Shown here: piece after piece, positions 42,061 to 50,372 of the stretch
Position numbering within the stretch: position 1 is the stretch's first letter
How the letters are laid out: each line of letters begins with the position of its first letter
NCBI RefSeq assembly: GCF_026242045.1
Contig: NZ_JAPJDO010000006.1
Span: 124,001-188,000 of the forward strand
From: Mycobacterium pinniadriaticum
Lineage (GTDB): Bacteria; Actinomycetota; Actinomycetes; Mycobacteriales; Mycobacteriaceae
DNA: 64,000 nucleotides
Reading direction: 5' to 3'
Notes under the pieces: model-generated
What the model saw: only the letters and a program-made list of their open reading frames with translations
Databases searched by the model: none
What the model was told of the DNA's origin: nothing
Made by a program: the position numbers and the translations under genes

Positions 42061-42624
42061 ATGCTTTCGACAATGGTGACTGTCGACGGGTTCCCCGTCC
42101 CTGTCAGCATGACCGGCCCCGAGAAGGGGCCCTACGTCGTTGTGCTGGGTGCTGCTCAGCATGCACCCGCCGCCTACGACGGGGTCTGTCAGCGACTGCA
42201 CACCGCCTCGGTGCGAACGGTCGTTATCGGCGCCGACCCGCGCCTGCACCCCAAAGCGGTAGTGGGCGTCCTCGATGCGCTGGATGTCCGTTGGGGGATC
42301 CTGGTGGGCGACCGCGCCGGCGCTGAGCTCGCGTGGGAGCTGGCCGCCACCCGCCTCGACCGCTTCACCGGACTGGTCGTGATCGACCGCGGGCACCCGC
42401 GGGTTCCCGACCAGAACGGCGTGGTCCGTGATCAGGACTGCCCTCCGGTCGAGATCAACACGACCGCCTTGGTCAGCACGCCGGCGGCCCGGGCGGTCGC
42501 CAGAGCCAGCCAGCGCTACGTCTACAGCGATTTCCGGCTGGTGGAGTTCACCGGACGGCGAAACGCCGCGGAGTCCACCGCACAGCTGGCCGCGGAGATC
42601 GTGTTACGTACCAGCACCTGGTGA
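42061..42624 (+). CDS. Alpha/beta-hydrolase-fold protein with a lost nucleophile
   Basis: A 187-residue cytosolic protein following the alpha/beta-hydrolase pattern: GPYVVVLGAAQHAPAAYDGVC near the oxyanion strand (given here in shortened form as VVVLGAAQHAPAAYDG), then the elbow VGDRAGAELAWELAATRL. In a catalytic enzyme the elbow is GxSxG; here it reads G-D-R-A-G, so the nucleophile position is Arg. The lid and His regions are short. It probably lacks hydrolase activity and may bind a ligand. Start at ATG 42061; ATG 42073 is also possible. Confidence 0.65.
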   Translation: MLSTMVTVDGFPVPVSMTGPEKGPYVVVLGAAQHAPAAYDGVCQRLHTASVRTVVIGADPRLHPKAVVGVLDALDVRWGILVGDRAGAELAWELAATRLDRFTGLVVIDRGHPRVPDQNGVVRDQDCPPVEINTTALVSTPAARAVARASQRYVYSDFRLVEFTGRRNAAESTAQLAAEIVLRTSTW

Positions 42625-42626
42625 AT

Positions 42627-44426
42627 TCAGGCCGGCGGCACCTCGGCGGCCTCCTGGGGGGTCCAGGCCTGGGGTAAACCCGGCTGCCCCGGAAACAGGA
42701 AGTCGACGAATGCCTGGGCGGTGGGCTGCGGCTCGTGATTGGCCAGCCCGGGACGCTCGTTGGCTTCGATGAACACGTATTCGTCGCGGGTCACGTCGGG
42801 GACCAGAAGGTCGATGCCGGTGACTGGGATGCCGATGGCCTCGGCGGCCGCAACGGCGACCCGGCACAGCTCGGGATTCACCTTGGCCGTCACGTCGTGA
42901 ATGGTGCCGCCCTGGTGCAGGTTGGCCGTCCGGCGTACCCGCAGGCTCTCACCCTCGGGCAGCACAGCGTCGAACGACCAGCCGGCCTCGGCCACCGTCG
43001 CCTCGGTGACCGCGTCCAGGGGGATACGCGACTCGCCACCGGTGGCCGCCGCACGGCGCCGGCTCTGCGTCTCGATCAGCTCTCGGACGGTGTGCTTGCC
43101 GGTGCCCACGACCTCGGCGGGCTTGCGCAACGCCGCCGCGACCACCTTGCCGTCGATGACCACCAGGCGCAGGTCATCGCCGGCGGCACGTTGCTCGATC
43201 AACACCTCGGGATGCTGTTCACGCGCGCGAGCCAGTGCCGAGTCCAGGGCCTCGGGCCCGTCCACCCCGACGGTGATGCCCTTGCCCTGCTCGCCGCGGG
43301 TCGGTTTGACGACGACATCGCCGACCTCGGCCAGGAAAGCGTGGTCGTCGGCGTCGAATGTGGCCAGTCGGCCCCGGGGCACCACGATGCCGGCCTCCGA
43401 CACGATGCGACGGGTGAGCCGCTTGTCGTCGCAGCGGCTCATCGCCACCGCAGAGGTGTACTCGCTCAACGATTCCCGGGTCACCACGCTGCGCCCACCG
43501 TGCGACAACCGCATCTCGCCGGTCTCGGCGTCGAGCACTTCGACCCGGATACCTCGACGCATCGCTTCGTCGGCGATGATTCGCGCATACGGATTGAGAT
43601 CGTCGACGGTTTCCGACGGCGGCGTGAACAGCGGTTCGTTGATCGCGTTCTTGCGTTTGACGGCCAGCACGGGGACGCGTTGAAAGCCGAGCTTCTCGTA
43701 CAGCGCGATCGCGGCGTCGTTGTCGTAGGCCACCGACAGATCCATGTAGGCGCGGCCCCGGTCGCGGAAGATCCCGGCCAGCGTCCGGGTCAGCGCGGCG
43801 CCGACGCCGGGCAGGCCGGCGGCCGGGTCGACGGCCAGCGTCCACAGGCTCGAGCCGTCTTCGGGGTCGTTGAACAGCCGTTTGTGGTCCACACCGGTGA
43901 CGGTGCCGATGACCGAACCGTCGTCGTCGCGAACCGCCACCAGATACTCGACGGCGTCGCAGCGCAGGTGGTTGTTCCAGATCACCTCGGTCGGGGCGGG
44001 CACCATGCCGCAGCGCAGGTAGACCCGGTTCATCTCGTCGGCTTCGGACTTGTCGCGCAACGACCGCACCGAGAATCCCAGCGGGCGCGGACCTTCGGCA
44101 TCGTCGGCATGCAAACGCCACCGGTAGGTGTGACTGGGGTCGATGAACAGCTCGGCCGGCGACTTGGCCACCAGGACATGCGATTCGCGGGCATAGATGC
44201 AGATGTCCCGGCGACCCTGGGCTTCCTGCTGCAACACGGCGGCCAGCTTGTCCGGATCTTGGAACGTTTGACCGAAAATCAGTCGGCCCCAACCGAGTTC
44301 GAGCACGGTGTCGTCGGACAACTCGTTGATCAGGTGCTGTGGCGAGGCGTCGTGCAGGCTCATCGTGATGGCTTCGGTGCTGGCGGTGGCGCGCGATGCA
44401 CCGCCGTCCTCGCCCTGCGTGCTCAT
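42627..44426 (-). CDS. ngg: N-acetylglutaminylglutamine synthetase (GNAT + ATP-grasp)
   Basis: Makes the acetylated dipeptide core of the osmolyte N-acetylglutaminylglutamine amide (NAGGN). The 599-residue protein has an N-terminal GNAT acetyltransferase half (acetyl-CoA region VDPAAGLPGVGAALTRTLAG) and a C-terminal ATP-grasp ligase half (VVKPTRGEQGKGITVGV; GIDLLVPDVTRDEYVFIEANERP seen as YVFIEANERPG). ATG at 44426 overlaps the asnO stop by 4 bp (ATGA), so both are one coupled unit. Confidence 0.9.
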   Translation of the reverse strand: MSTQGEDGGASRATASTEAITMSLHDASPQHLINELSDDTVLELGWGRLIFGQTFQDPDKLAAVLQQEAQGRRDICIYARESHVLVAKSPAELFIDPSHTYRWRLHADDAEGPRPLGFSVRSLRDKSEADEMNRVYLRCGMVPAPTEVIWNNHLRCDAVEYLVAVRDDDGSVIGTVTGVDHKRLFNDPEDGSSLWTLAVDPAAGLPGVGAALTRTLAGIFRDRGRAYMDLSVAYDNDAAIALYEKLGFQRVPVLAVKRKNAINEPLFTPPSETVDDLNPYARIIADEAMRRGIRVEVLDAETGEMRLSHGGRSVVTRESLSEYTSAVAMSRCDDKRLTRRIVSEAGIVVPRGRLATFDADDHAFLAEVGDVVVKPTRGEQGKGITVGVDGPEALDSALARAREQHPEVLIEQRAAGDDLRLVVIDGKVVAAALRKPAEVVGTGKHTVRELIETQSRRRAAATGGESRIPLDAVTEATVAEAGWSFDAVLPEGESLRVRRTANLHQGGTIHDVTAKVNPELCRVAVAAAEAIGIPVTGIDLLVPDVTRDEYVFIEANERPGLANHEPQPTAQAFVDFLFPGQPGLPQAWTPQEAAEVPPA

Positions 44427-46231
44427 GCTGCCGGCCCGGTGATTCCGTGTTGCTGCAACCAGAGCTCGAGAAGTCCGACCTGCCATAGTTCGTTTCCGCG
44501 CAGCGGGGTCAGCCGCCCGTTGGGATCGGCCAGCAGTCGCTCGACCCCTTCGGGGCGGAACAGGCCGCGTTCCTTGGCCTGCGGCGCGTACAGGGCGTCA
44601 CGGACCATGTCCAGATACGGCCCCTCGAGGTGGGTGAGGGCGGGAACCGGGAAGTAGCCTTTGGGGCGGTCGATCACCTCGGCCGGAATCACCTGTCTGG
44701 CAGCTTCTTTCAGAACACCCTTGCCCTCGTGTGCGGTCTTGAGTTCGGGTGGGCAGGTTGCCGCCAGTTCGACGAGTTCATGGTCGAGGAACGGCACTCG
44801 GCCTTCCAGGCCCCAGGCCATCGTCATGTTGTCGACGCGTTTGACCGGATCGTCGACCAGCATCACCGTGGTGTCCAGCCGCAACGCGCGGTCCACTCCG
44901 GTCTGTGCGCCGGCTCGGGCGAAATGTTCGGTGACGAACGCCAGGCTGGGGTCGTCCCGGCAGGCGACCCGCTCGTCGCCGAGCAGGGCCGCCACCCCGT
45001 CGTGGTCACGGTCGAAGAACGCCCCGCGGTAGCGGCTGACCGAACCGGCGACGCTGGCCGCATCCGGCTCCGCCATCGGCGGATACCAGTGGTAGCCGGC
45101 GAACACCTCGTCGGCACCCTGACCGGATTGCACCACCTTGACGTGCTTGGCCACCTCCTGGCTCAGCAGATAGAACGCCACGCAATCATGGGAGACCATC
45201 GGTTCGCTCATCGCGCCGATCGCGCCGGTGAGGGCGGGCAGCATGCGGGCGGTGTCGATGCGGATCTGGTGGTGGTCGGTGTCGAAGCGCTTGGCCACGA
45301 TGTCGGAGTACATGAACTCGTCACCCTTGACACCGCCGACCGACTCGAAACCGATCGAGAAGGTCGACAGCCCCGTCTGGCCCGCCTCGGCCAGCAGACC
45401 CACGATCAGGCTGGAGTCCACCCCGCCGGAGAGCAGGCAGCCGACCGGCACGTCGGCGACCAGACGACGTTTGACGGCAGTGCGCAGGGCGTCGAGAACC
45501 GCGTCCTCCCAATCGCGTTCGGTCCAGTCGGAACGCTCTTCGTGGCGAGTGAAGTCGGGTGCCCAGTAGGTGATCTCGCGTCGGCTGCCGTCCGGCTCGA
45601 TCGCCAGCAGCGTGCCGGGAGGCAGCTTGCGCACCCCGCGCAGGATGGTCAGGGGTGCCGGCACCACCGAATGGAAGCTGAGGTAATGGTGCAGCGCGAC
45701 CGGGTCGATGCGGGTATCGACGCCGCCACCGGCCAGCAGTGCCGGCAGCGTCGACGCGAACCGGATCCGGCGGGCGTCCTCGGTGACGTAGAGCGGTTTG
45801 ATACCCAGTCGGTCTCGGCCCAGCAGCACCCGCCCGCTATCGCGTTCGGTGATCGCGAAGGCGAACATTCCGTGTAGACGCTCGACAAATCGGTCGCCCC
45901 AATGGTGGTAGGCCTTGACCAGCACCTCGGTGTCGCTGTGGGAGAAGAACCGGTAGCCGTGCCCGGCCAGCTCGTCGCGCAGCGCCTCGTAGTTGTAGAT
46001 GCAGCCGTTCCAGCAGATGGTCAGGCCGAGGTCGGCGTCGACCATCGGCTGGGCACCGGCCTGCGTCAGATCGATGATCTTGAGTCGACGATGCCCCAGC
46101 GCCACCCGGCCTTGCGACCACACGCCCGCGGCATCGGGTCCGCGAGGCGCCATGGTTTCGGCCATGGCGGCCACGGCGGCCACATCGGGTGCCTGGTCGT
46201 CGAGACGGACTTCCCCAGCCGCTCCACACAT
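44423..46231 (-). CDS. asnO: Asparagine synthetase-like NAGGN amidotransferase
   Basis: Glutamine-dependent amidotransferase that converts the acetylated dipeptide to its amide in NAGGN synthesis. The 602 residues have a class II glutaminase domain starting with the nucleophile MCGAAG (Cys2), PRGPDAAG and NGCIYNYEALR, then an AsnB-type synthetase domain with the PP-loop LLSGGVDSSLI. It is close to AsnB; assignment to NAGGN rests on fusion-partner adjacency with the GNAT/ATP-grasp gene. The NAGGN peptidase seen in other clusters is not present here. Confidence 0.88.
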   Translation of the reverse strand: MCGAAGEVRLDDQAPDVAAVAAMAETMAPRGPDAAGVWSQGRVALGHRRLKIIDLTQAGAQPMVDADLGLTICWNGCIYNYEALRDELAGHGYRFFSHSDTEVLVKAYHHWGDRFVERLHGMFAFAITERDSGRVLLGRDRLGIKPLYVTEDARRIRFASTLPALLAGGGVDTRIDPVALHHYLSFHSVVPAPLTILRGVRKLPPGTLLAIEPDGSRREITYWAPDFTRHEERSDWTERDWEDAVLDALRTAVKRRLVADVPVGCLLSGGVDSSLIVGLLAEAGQTGLSTFSIGFESVGGVKGDEFMYSDIVAKRFDTDHHQIRIDTARMLPALTGAIGAMSEPMVSHDCVAFYLLSQEVAKHVKVVQSGQGADEVFAGYHWYPPMAEPDAASVAGSVSRYRGAFFDRDHDGVAALLGDERVACRDDPSLAFVTEHFARAGAQTGVDRALRLDTTVMLVDDPVKRVDNMTMAWGLEGRVPFLDHELVELAATCPPELKTAHEGKGVLKEAARQVIPAEVIDRPKGYFPVPALTHLEGPYLDMVRDALYAPQAKERGLFRPEGVERLLADPNGRLTPLRGNELWQVGLLELWLQQHGITGPAA

Positions 46232-46384
46232 CGCTTCGAACCCTACCCGTGTCCTTTGCCCATCGATACCCGAGTGCTCCCGGCTGTTGGGCCTGGACCG
46301 GTGTTTACGCAGGCGAGAGGGCGTTTAATCTCACAGACTTCTCATGTTGAGATCTCGCTACCGGCCTCGCATCACACATGGACC

Positions 46385-46414
46385 GCGCCCCTCGGCCGGT
46401 GGCACGAGGGGCGC
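46385..46414 (-). terminator. Hairpin after the ethanolamine permease gene
   Basis: Perfect 10-bp inverted repeat (GCGCCCCTCG at 46385-46394, CGAGGGGCGC at 46405-46414) with a 10-base loop, 53 bp past the permease stop on the minus strand. No T run. The gap 46232-46466 otherwise shows no gene and must hold the asnO promoter, which I cannot place. Confidence 0.6.
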
Positions 46415-46466
46415 GGGACCCTGCCTCACGGCGGGCCTGGGGTGTGGTCTCCCGTGGCGGAGGCTC

Positions 46467-47996
46467 TCAGTCGGTATGGCCTTTGAGGATCTCGTCCTCG
46501 ATGGTGCCGCCCAGTCCTTCGGCCTCGGGGTCGTACCCGTGCAGGCCGCCGGTGACCGCGTACTCCTCCTCCGGTGAGAGCACCAGCCGGTGCCGGCCGT
46601 AGAGCCCGAAGATCAGCAGGCCGACCACGTAGAAGATCACGATCGTGATCACCGCCGGCCGGTAGGCGGGGTTGATCAGCACCGCGACGAAAGTGACTGC
46701 GGCGATGACGAGCGCGACGATCGCACCGGCGTTGCCCGTCGGGCTGACCCATGGACGACGGGCGTTGGGGAATTTGCGGCGCAGCAGCACGAACGAGACC
46801 ATCTGCAGCATGTAGGCCAGCACCGCGCCCCACACCGCGATGTTGAGCACGACATCGCCGGCACCTTCGTTGAAGTTCACGATCAGCAGTGCGACGAAAC
46901 CGATGACCGCGCCGGTGATCAGTGCGATGTAGGGCGTCTGGCGGCTGCCGGTCAGCGACAGCACCTTCGGGTAGTAGCCGGCCCGGCTCAGCGAATAGAG
47001 GTTGCGGCCGTAGGCGTACATGATGCCCTGCAGGCTGGCCAACAGACCGATGAGTGCGAACGCCGACAGTACCGCGGCCCAGCCACTCGGCAGGAAGGCC
47101 CGGAAGCCGTCGAGCAGTGGCTCATCAGCGCTGCCGAGTGCCGCGGCACCGGTGACCGCGGGGTTGAGGAAGTACACGATCGCCGCGCAGACAACCAGCG
47201 AGATCATGCCCCAGATACCGGCTTTGGGAATGTCCTTGCTCGGGTTGTGCGCCTCCTCGGCGGCCAGCGGCAACTCTTCGATGCCGAGGAAGAACCACAT
47301 GGCGAACGGCAGCGCGTAGAGCACGCCCATCACCCCGAACGGCAGGAAGGTACTGGTGCCACCCTTGCTCGGATCCGGTTCGATGTCGAACAGCTTGCTG
47401 AAGTCGACGGCCCCGTTGACGATGGCCAGGATCCCGAACAGCACCAGGATGCCCACCGAGATCACCGCGACCACGATCGCGAACTTGAACGAGATCTCCG
47501 CGCCCCACGAGTTCAGCCCGACGAAGATGGCGTAGAGGATGATCCACCACACCCAGCCGGGCAGGGACAGCCCGAACAGGTCGCTGGTCACGGCGTCGGC
47601 GTAACTGGCCGAGAAGTAGACCACCACGCCGGTGGTGAACACGTACTCGATGGACTCGGCGAATCCGGTGATGAACCCGCCCCACGGTCCCATCGCGGCG
47701 CGGGCGAACGAGTAGGCGCCACCGGTGTGTGGCATGGCCGCCGACATCTCCCCGATGGAGAACAGCATGCCGAAGTACATGACGATGATGACGATCGCGG
47801 CGATGCCCAGACCGCCCCAGCCGGCTTCGCCGATGCCGAAGTTCCAGCCGGAGAAGTCGCCGGAGATGACCGCTGCTACACCGATGCCCCACAGACCCCA
47901 GAATCCGGCCGTGCGCAGCAGTGTCCGTTTCTCGAAATATCCCTCGCCGGCCTGGGTGTAGGTGACACCCCCGGATTTCAGCTGTTCATCGGCCAT
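46467..47996 (-). CDS. Ethanolamine-type APC permease
   Basis: Inner-membrane transporter of 509 residues with about twelve helices. The blocks WGLWGIGVAAVISGDFSGWNFG and GGAYSFARAAMGPWGGFITG (helix 1 and 3 regions) and the motif GIEELPLAAEEAHNPSKDIP match the ethanolamine permease subgroup (EAT) of the APC family. It is divergent from glnA4, whose Streptomyces counterpart gamma-glutamylates ethanolamine, which strengthens the substrate call. ATG at 47996. A candidate minus-strand promoter (AGGACA, 17 bp, TATTCT) lies upstream. Confidence 0.87.
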   Translation of the reverse strand: MADEQLKSGGVTYTQAGEGYFEKRTLLRTAGFWGLWGIGVAAVISGDFSGWNFGIGEAGWGGLGIAAIVIIVMYFGMLFSIGEMSAAMPHTGGAYSFARAAMGPWGGFITGFAESIEYVFTTGVVVYFSASYADAVTSDLFGLSLPGWVWWIILYAIFVGLNSWGAEISFKFAIVVAVISVGILVLFGILAIVNGAVDFSKLFDIEPDPSKGGTSTFLPFGVMGVLYALPFAMWFFLGIEELPLAAEEAHNPSKDIPKAGIWGMISLVVCAAIVYFLNPAVTGAAALGSADEPLLDGFRAFLPSGWAAVLSAFALIGLLASLQGIMYAYGRNLYSLSRAGYYPKVLSLTGSRQTPYIALITGAVIGFVALLIVNFNEGAGDVVLNIAVWGAVLAYMLQMVSFVLLRRKFPNARRPWVSPTGNAGAIVALVIAAVTFVAVLINPAYRPAVITIVIFYVVGLLIFGLYGRHRLVLSPEEEYAVTGGLHGYDPEAEGLGGTIEDEILKGHTD

Positions 47997-48060
47997 GGCG
48001 GTTGGCTCCTAACGAGTTGTCCGAGTTGTCGCGCAGGGGACCCTGCGAGGACGGCGCCTG

Positions 48061-48107
48061 TTCTCTAGGGAGAATAGAATGCCAAAGGTCTGTTGTCCTA
48101 CCTTTGG
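48061..48107. promoter_or_regulatory. Dyads in the permease-glnA4 divergent region
   Basis: Two inverted repeats: TTCTC/GAGAA around TAGG (48061-48074) and CCAAAGG/CCTTTGG separated by 12 bases (48082-48107). They sit between two divergent genes and overlap the likely -10/-35 region of the permease. The GntR/FadR regulator at the end of the operon is a candidate ligand. Confidence 0.5.
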
Positions 48108-48208
48108 AGTGACAGTCGTGTTAATCCTGAAGCTGATAGCCGAAGGGTTCGGACGTCCAATGGTTGACTTCTCGGCATACCTGTCACAGACCGAAGGGAG
48201 AACATCCG

Positions 48209-49582
48209 ATGAGTCAGAGGTTGCGCCCCGGTCTGCTGGTGCAGGCCGAACTGGAGAGCAAGGTGGCCGCGGGTGAAATCGACACGGTGATCGTGGCGTT
48301 CGCCGACATGCAGGGCCGGCTGACCGGCAAGCGGGTCGCGGCACGGTTATTCGTGGAGGAGGTCGCCGCGCACGGCGCCGAGTGCTGCAACTACCTGTTG
48401 GCCGTCGACGTCGATATGAACACCGTCGATGGCTACGCGATGTCCAGCTGGGACTCCGGTTACGGCGACATGGTGATGACACCGGATTTCAGCACCTTGC
48501 GGGTGCTGCCCTGGTTGCCGGGCACCGCCCTGGTGATGGCCGATCTGTCGTGGGTCGGCGGCGGGCCGGTCACGGCCGCGCCGCGCAGCATTCTGGGTAC
48601 CCAGCTTGACCGGCTGGCCCAGCGTGGGCTGGAAGCCTTCGTCGGTACCGAGCTGGAGTTCATGGTCTTCGACGACACCTACCGCGACGCCTGGGCGGCT
48701 GGTTACCGCGGACTGTCCAAGGCCACCGACTACAACGTCGACTACGCCATCCACGCCTCCACCCGGATGGAGCCGTTGCTACGCGACATCCGCCTGGGCA
48801 TGGACGGAGCCGGTATGTACTGCGAAGGTGTGAAGGGGGAGTGCAACTTCGGTCAGCAGGAGATCGCGTTTCGCTACGACAGTGCGCTGGTCACCTGCGA
48901 CAACCACACGATCTACAAGAACGGCGCCAAGGAGATCGCGGACCAACACGGTAAGAGTCTGACGTTCATGGCGAAATACGATGAGCGCGAAGGCAACAGC
49001 TGTCACATCCACATCTCGTTGCGCGATACGGAGGGTTCGGCCGTATTTGCTGAAGCCGATGATCCGCTCGGCATGTCGCCGATGTTCCGCAGCTTCATCG
49101 CCGGCCAGCTGGCCACCCTGCGCGAGCTGACGCTGTTCTATGCGCCCAACATCAATTCCTACAAGCGATTTGTCGAGGGCAGCTTCGCGCCGACGGCGAT
49201 CGCCTGGGGGCTGGACAACCGCACCTGTGCTCTGCGGGTGGTGGGCCACGGCCATTCAATGCGGATGGAGTGCCGCGCACCCGGCGGCGACGTCAATCAG
49301 TATCTGGCGGTGGCCGCGCTGGTGGCCGGTGGTTTGTACGGGATCGACAACGGTCTGGAGCTACCGGACGCCTACGCCGGCAACGCCTACACCAGCGGAG
49401 CGCAGCGACTGCCCACCACCCTGGCCGAGGCTGCCGCGCTGTTCGAAGGTTCGGTGGTGGCCCGTGAGGCGTTCGGCGACGAGGTGGTGGCGCACTACCT
49501 GAACAACGCCCGAGTCGAGTTGGCCGCCTTCAATTCCGCGGTGACCGACTGGGAGCGGGTGCGTGGCTTTGAACGCCTCTGA
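48209..49582 (+). CDS. glnA4: Glutamine synthetase-like gamma-glutamylation enzyme (GlnA4)
   Basis: ATP-dependent ligase of the glutamine synthetase fold (457 residues). The GS core is present: TELEFMVF, the metal/ATP region EGVKGECNFGQQEIAFRYD, GNSCHIHISL, PTAIAWGLDNRTCALRV and the catalytic basic segment near SYKRF. The usual C-terminal adenylylation Tyr motif is absent, as in GlnA2/A3/A4 paralogs. In Streptomyces coelicolor GlnA4 gamma-glutamylates ethanolamine. The permease upstream and downstream dehydrogenases suit that role. ATG at 48209 follows GAAGGGAGAAC. It is the first gene of a five-gene run. Confidence 0.87.
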   Translation: MSQRLRPGLLVQAELESKVAAGEIDTVIVAFADMQGRLTGKRVAARLFVEEVAAHGAECCNYLLAVDVDMNTVDGYAMSSWDSGYGDMVMTPDFSTLRVLPWLPGTALVMADLSWVGGGPVTAAPRSILGTQLDRLAQRGLEAFVGTELEFMVFDDTYRDAWAAGYRGLSKATDYNVDYAIHASTRMEPLLRDIRLGMDGAGMYCEGVKGECNFGQQEIAFRYDSALVTCDNHTIYKNGAKEIADQHGKSLTFMAKYDEREGNSCHIHISLRDTEGSAVFAEADDPLGMSPMFRSFIAGQLATLRELTLFYAPNINSYKRFVEGSFAPTAIAWGLDNRTCALRVVGHGHSMRMECRAPGGDVNQYLAVAALVAGGLYGIDNGLELPDAYAGNAYTSGAQRLPTTLAEAAALFEGSVVAREAFGDEVVAHYLNNARVELAAFNSAVTDWERVRGFERL

Positions 49583-50372
49583 TTTTCCGGCGAGCAGACG
49601 CAAAAGTCCCTCCGCGACCGGCGTGTCGGAGTCTTTTGCGTCTGCTCGGCCGATCATCGGCTTGACCACCTATCTCCAGCAGGCGCAGACCGGGGTCTGG
49701 GACGTGCACGCCAGCTTCCTGCCGGGCATCTACCTCGAGGGCGTCACGCTGGCCGGCGGAATCGCCACCCTGCTGCCCCCGCAGCCCGTCGACGCCGACA
49801 TCGCGAGCCGGGTGCTTGACGGGCTCGACGGCCTGATCGTCACCGGCGGCAAGGACGTCGACCCGGCCGCCTACGGCCACGACCCGCACCCGACCACCGA
49901 CGAGCCGGCCCGCGATCGCGACGCCTGGGAGTTCGCCCTGATCGCGGCCGCGCTGCGACGGCATCTGCCGGTGCTCGGGATCTGCCGTGGCGCACAGGTG
50001 CTCAACGTCGCGCTGGGCGGCACGCTGCACCAGCATCTGCCTGATCTGCTCGGGCACACCCGCCATCAGCAGGGCAACGCGGTGTTCACCACCTCCAAGA
50101 TCAGCACCATGGCCGGAAGCTTGCTGGCCTCGTTGATCGGCCCGAACACGAATGCGCAGTGCTACCACCACCAGGCCATCGACCGGCTCGGTGACGGGCT
50201 GCTGGTCAGCGCCCTGGATGACGAAGGAGTGATCGAGGCCGTCGAAATGCCCGGCCGCGACTTCGTTCTGGCCGTGCAGTGGCATCCCGAGGAGACCTTG
50301 GACGATCTTCGGCTGTTCGCCGGCCTGGTCGAGGCGGCACGGGTGTATACGACAGGGAGGGTGAGCCAGTGA
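49563..50372 (+). CDS. Gamma-glutamyl amide hydrolase, PuuD-like (Rv2859c-like)
   Basis: Class I glutamine-amidotransferase-fold hydrolase (269 residues) expected to remove glutamate from gamma-glutamylated products. The Cys nucleophile is in GICRGAQVLN, the His/Glu pair in QWHPEET, and the early VTGGKDVDPAAYG block is typical of PuuD. GTG at 49563 overlaps the glnA4 end by 20 bp; the first 30 residues are encoded largely by a palindromic repeat and are unlikely to be conserved (GTG at 49623 is an alternative). M. tuberculosis Rv2859c also has an odd repeated N-terminus here. It overlaps aldC by 4 bp. Confidence 0.85.
   Translation: MALNASDFPASRRKSPSATGVSESFASARPIIGLTTYLQQAQTGVWDVHASFLPGIYLEGVTLAGGIATLLPPQPVDADIASRVLDGLDGLIVTGGKDVDPAAYGHDPHPTTDEPARDRDAWEFALIAAALRRHLPVLGICRGAQVLNVALGGTLHQHLPDLLGHTRHQQGNAVFTTSKISTMAGSLLASLIGPNTNAQCYHHQAIDRLGDGLLVSALDDEGVIEAVEMPGRDFVLAVQWHPEETLDDLRLFAGLVEAARVYTTGRVSQ
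49591..49648. repeat. Dispersed palindrome, copy C
   Basis: Perfect 16-bp arms CGAGCAGACGCAAAAG (49591-49606) and its complement (49633-49648) around a 26-base loop containing CCGGCGTGTCGG. It lies inside the first codons of the hydrolase gene and just past the glnA4 stop, so it may also act as a processing or attenuation hairpin. Shares ends with copies near 9.1 and 39.75 kb. Confidence 0.85.
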
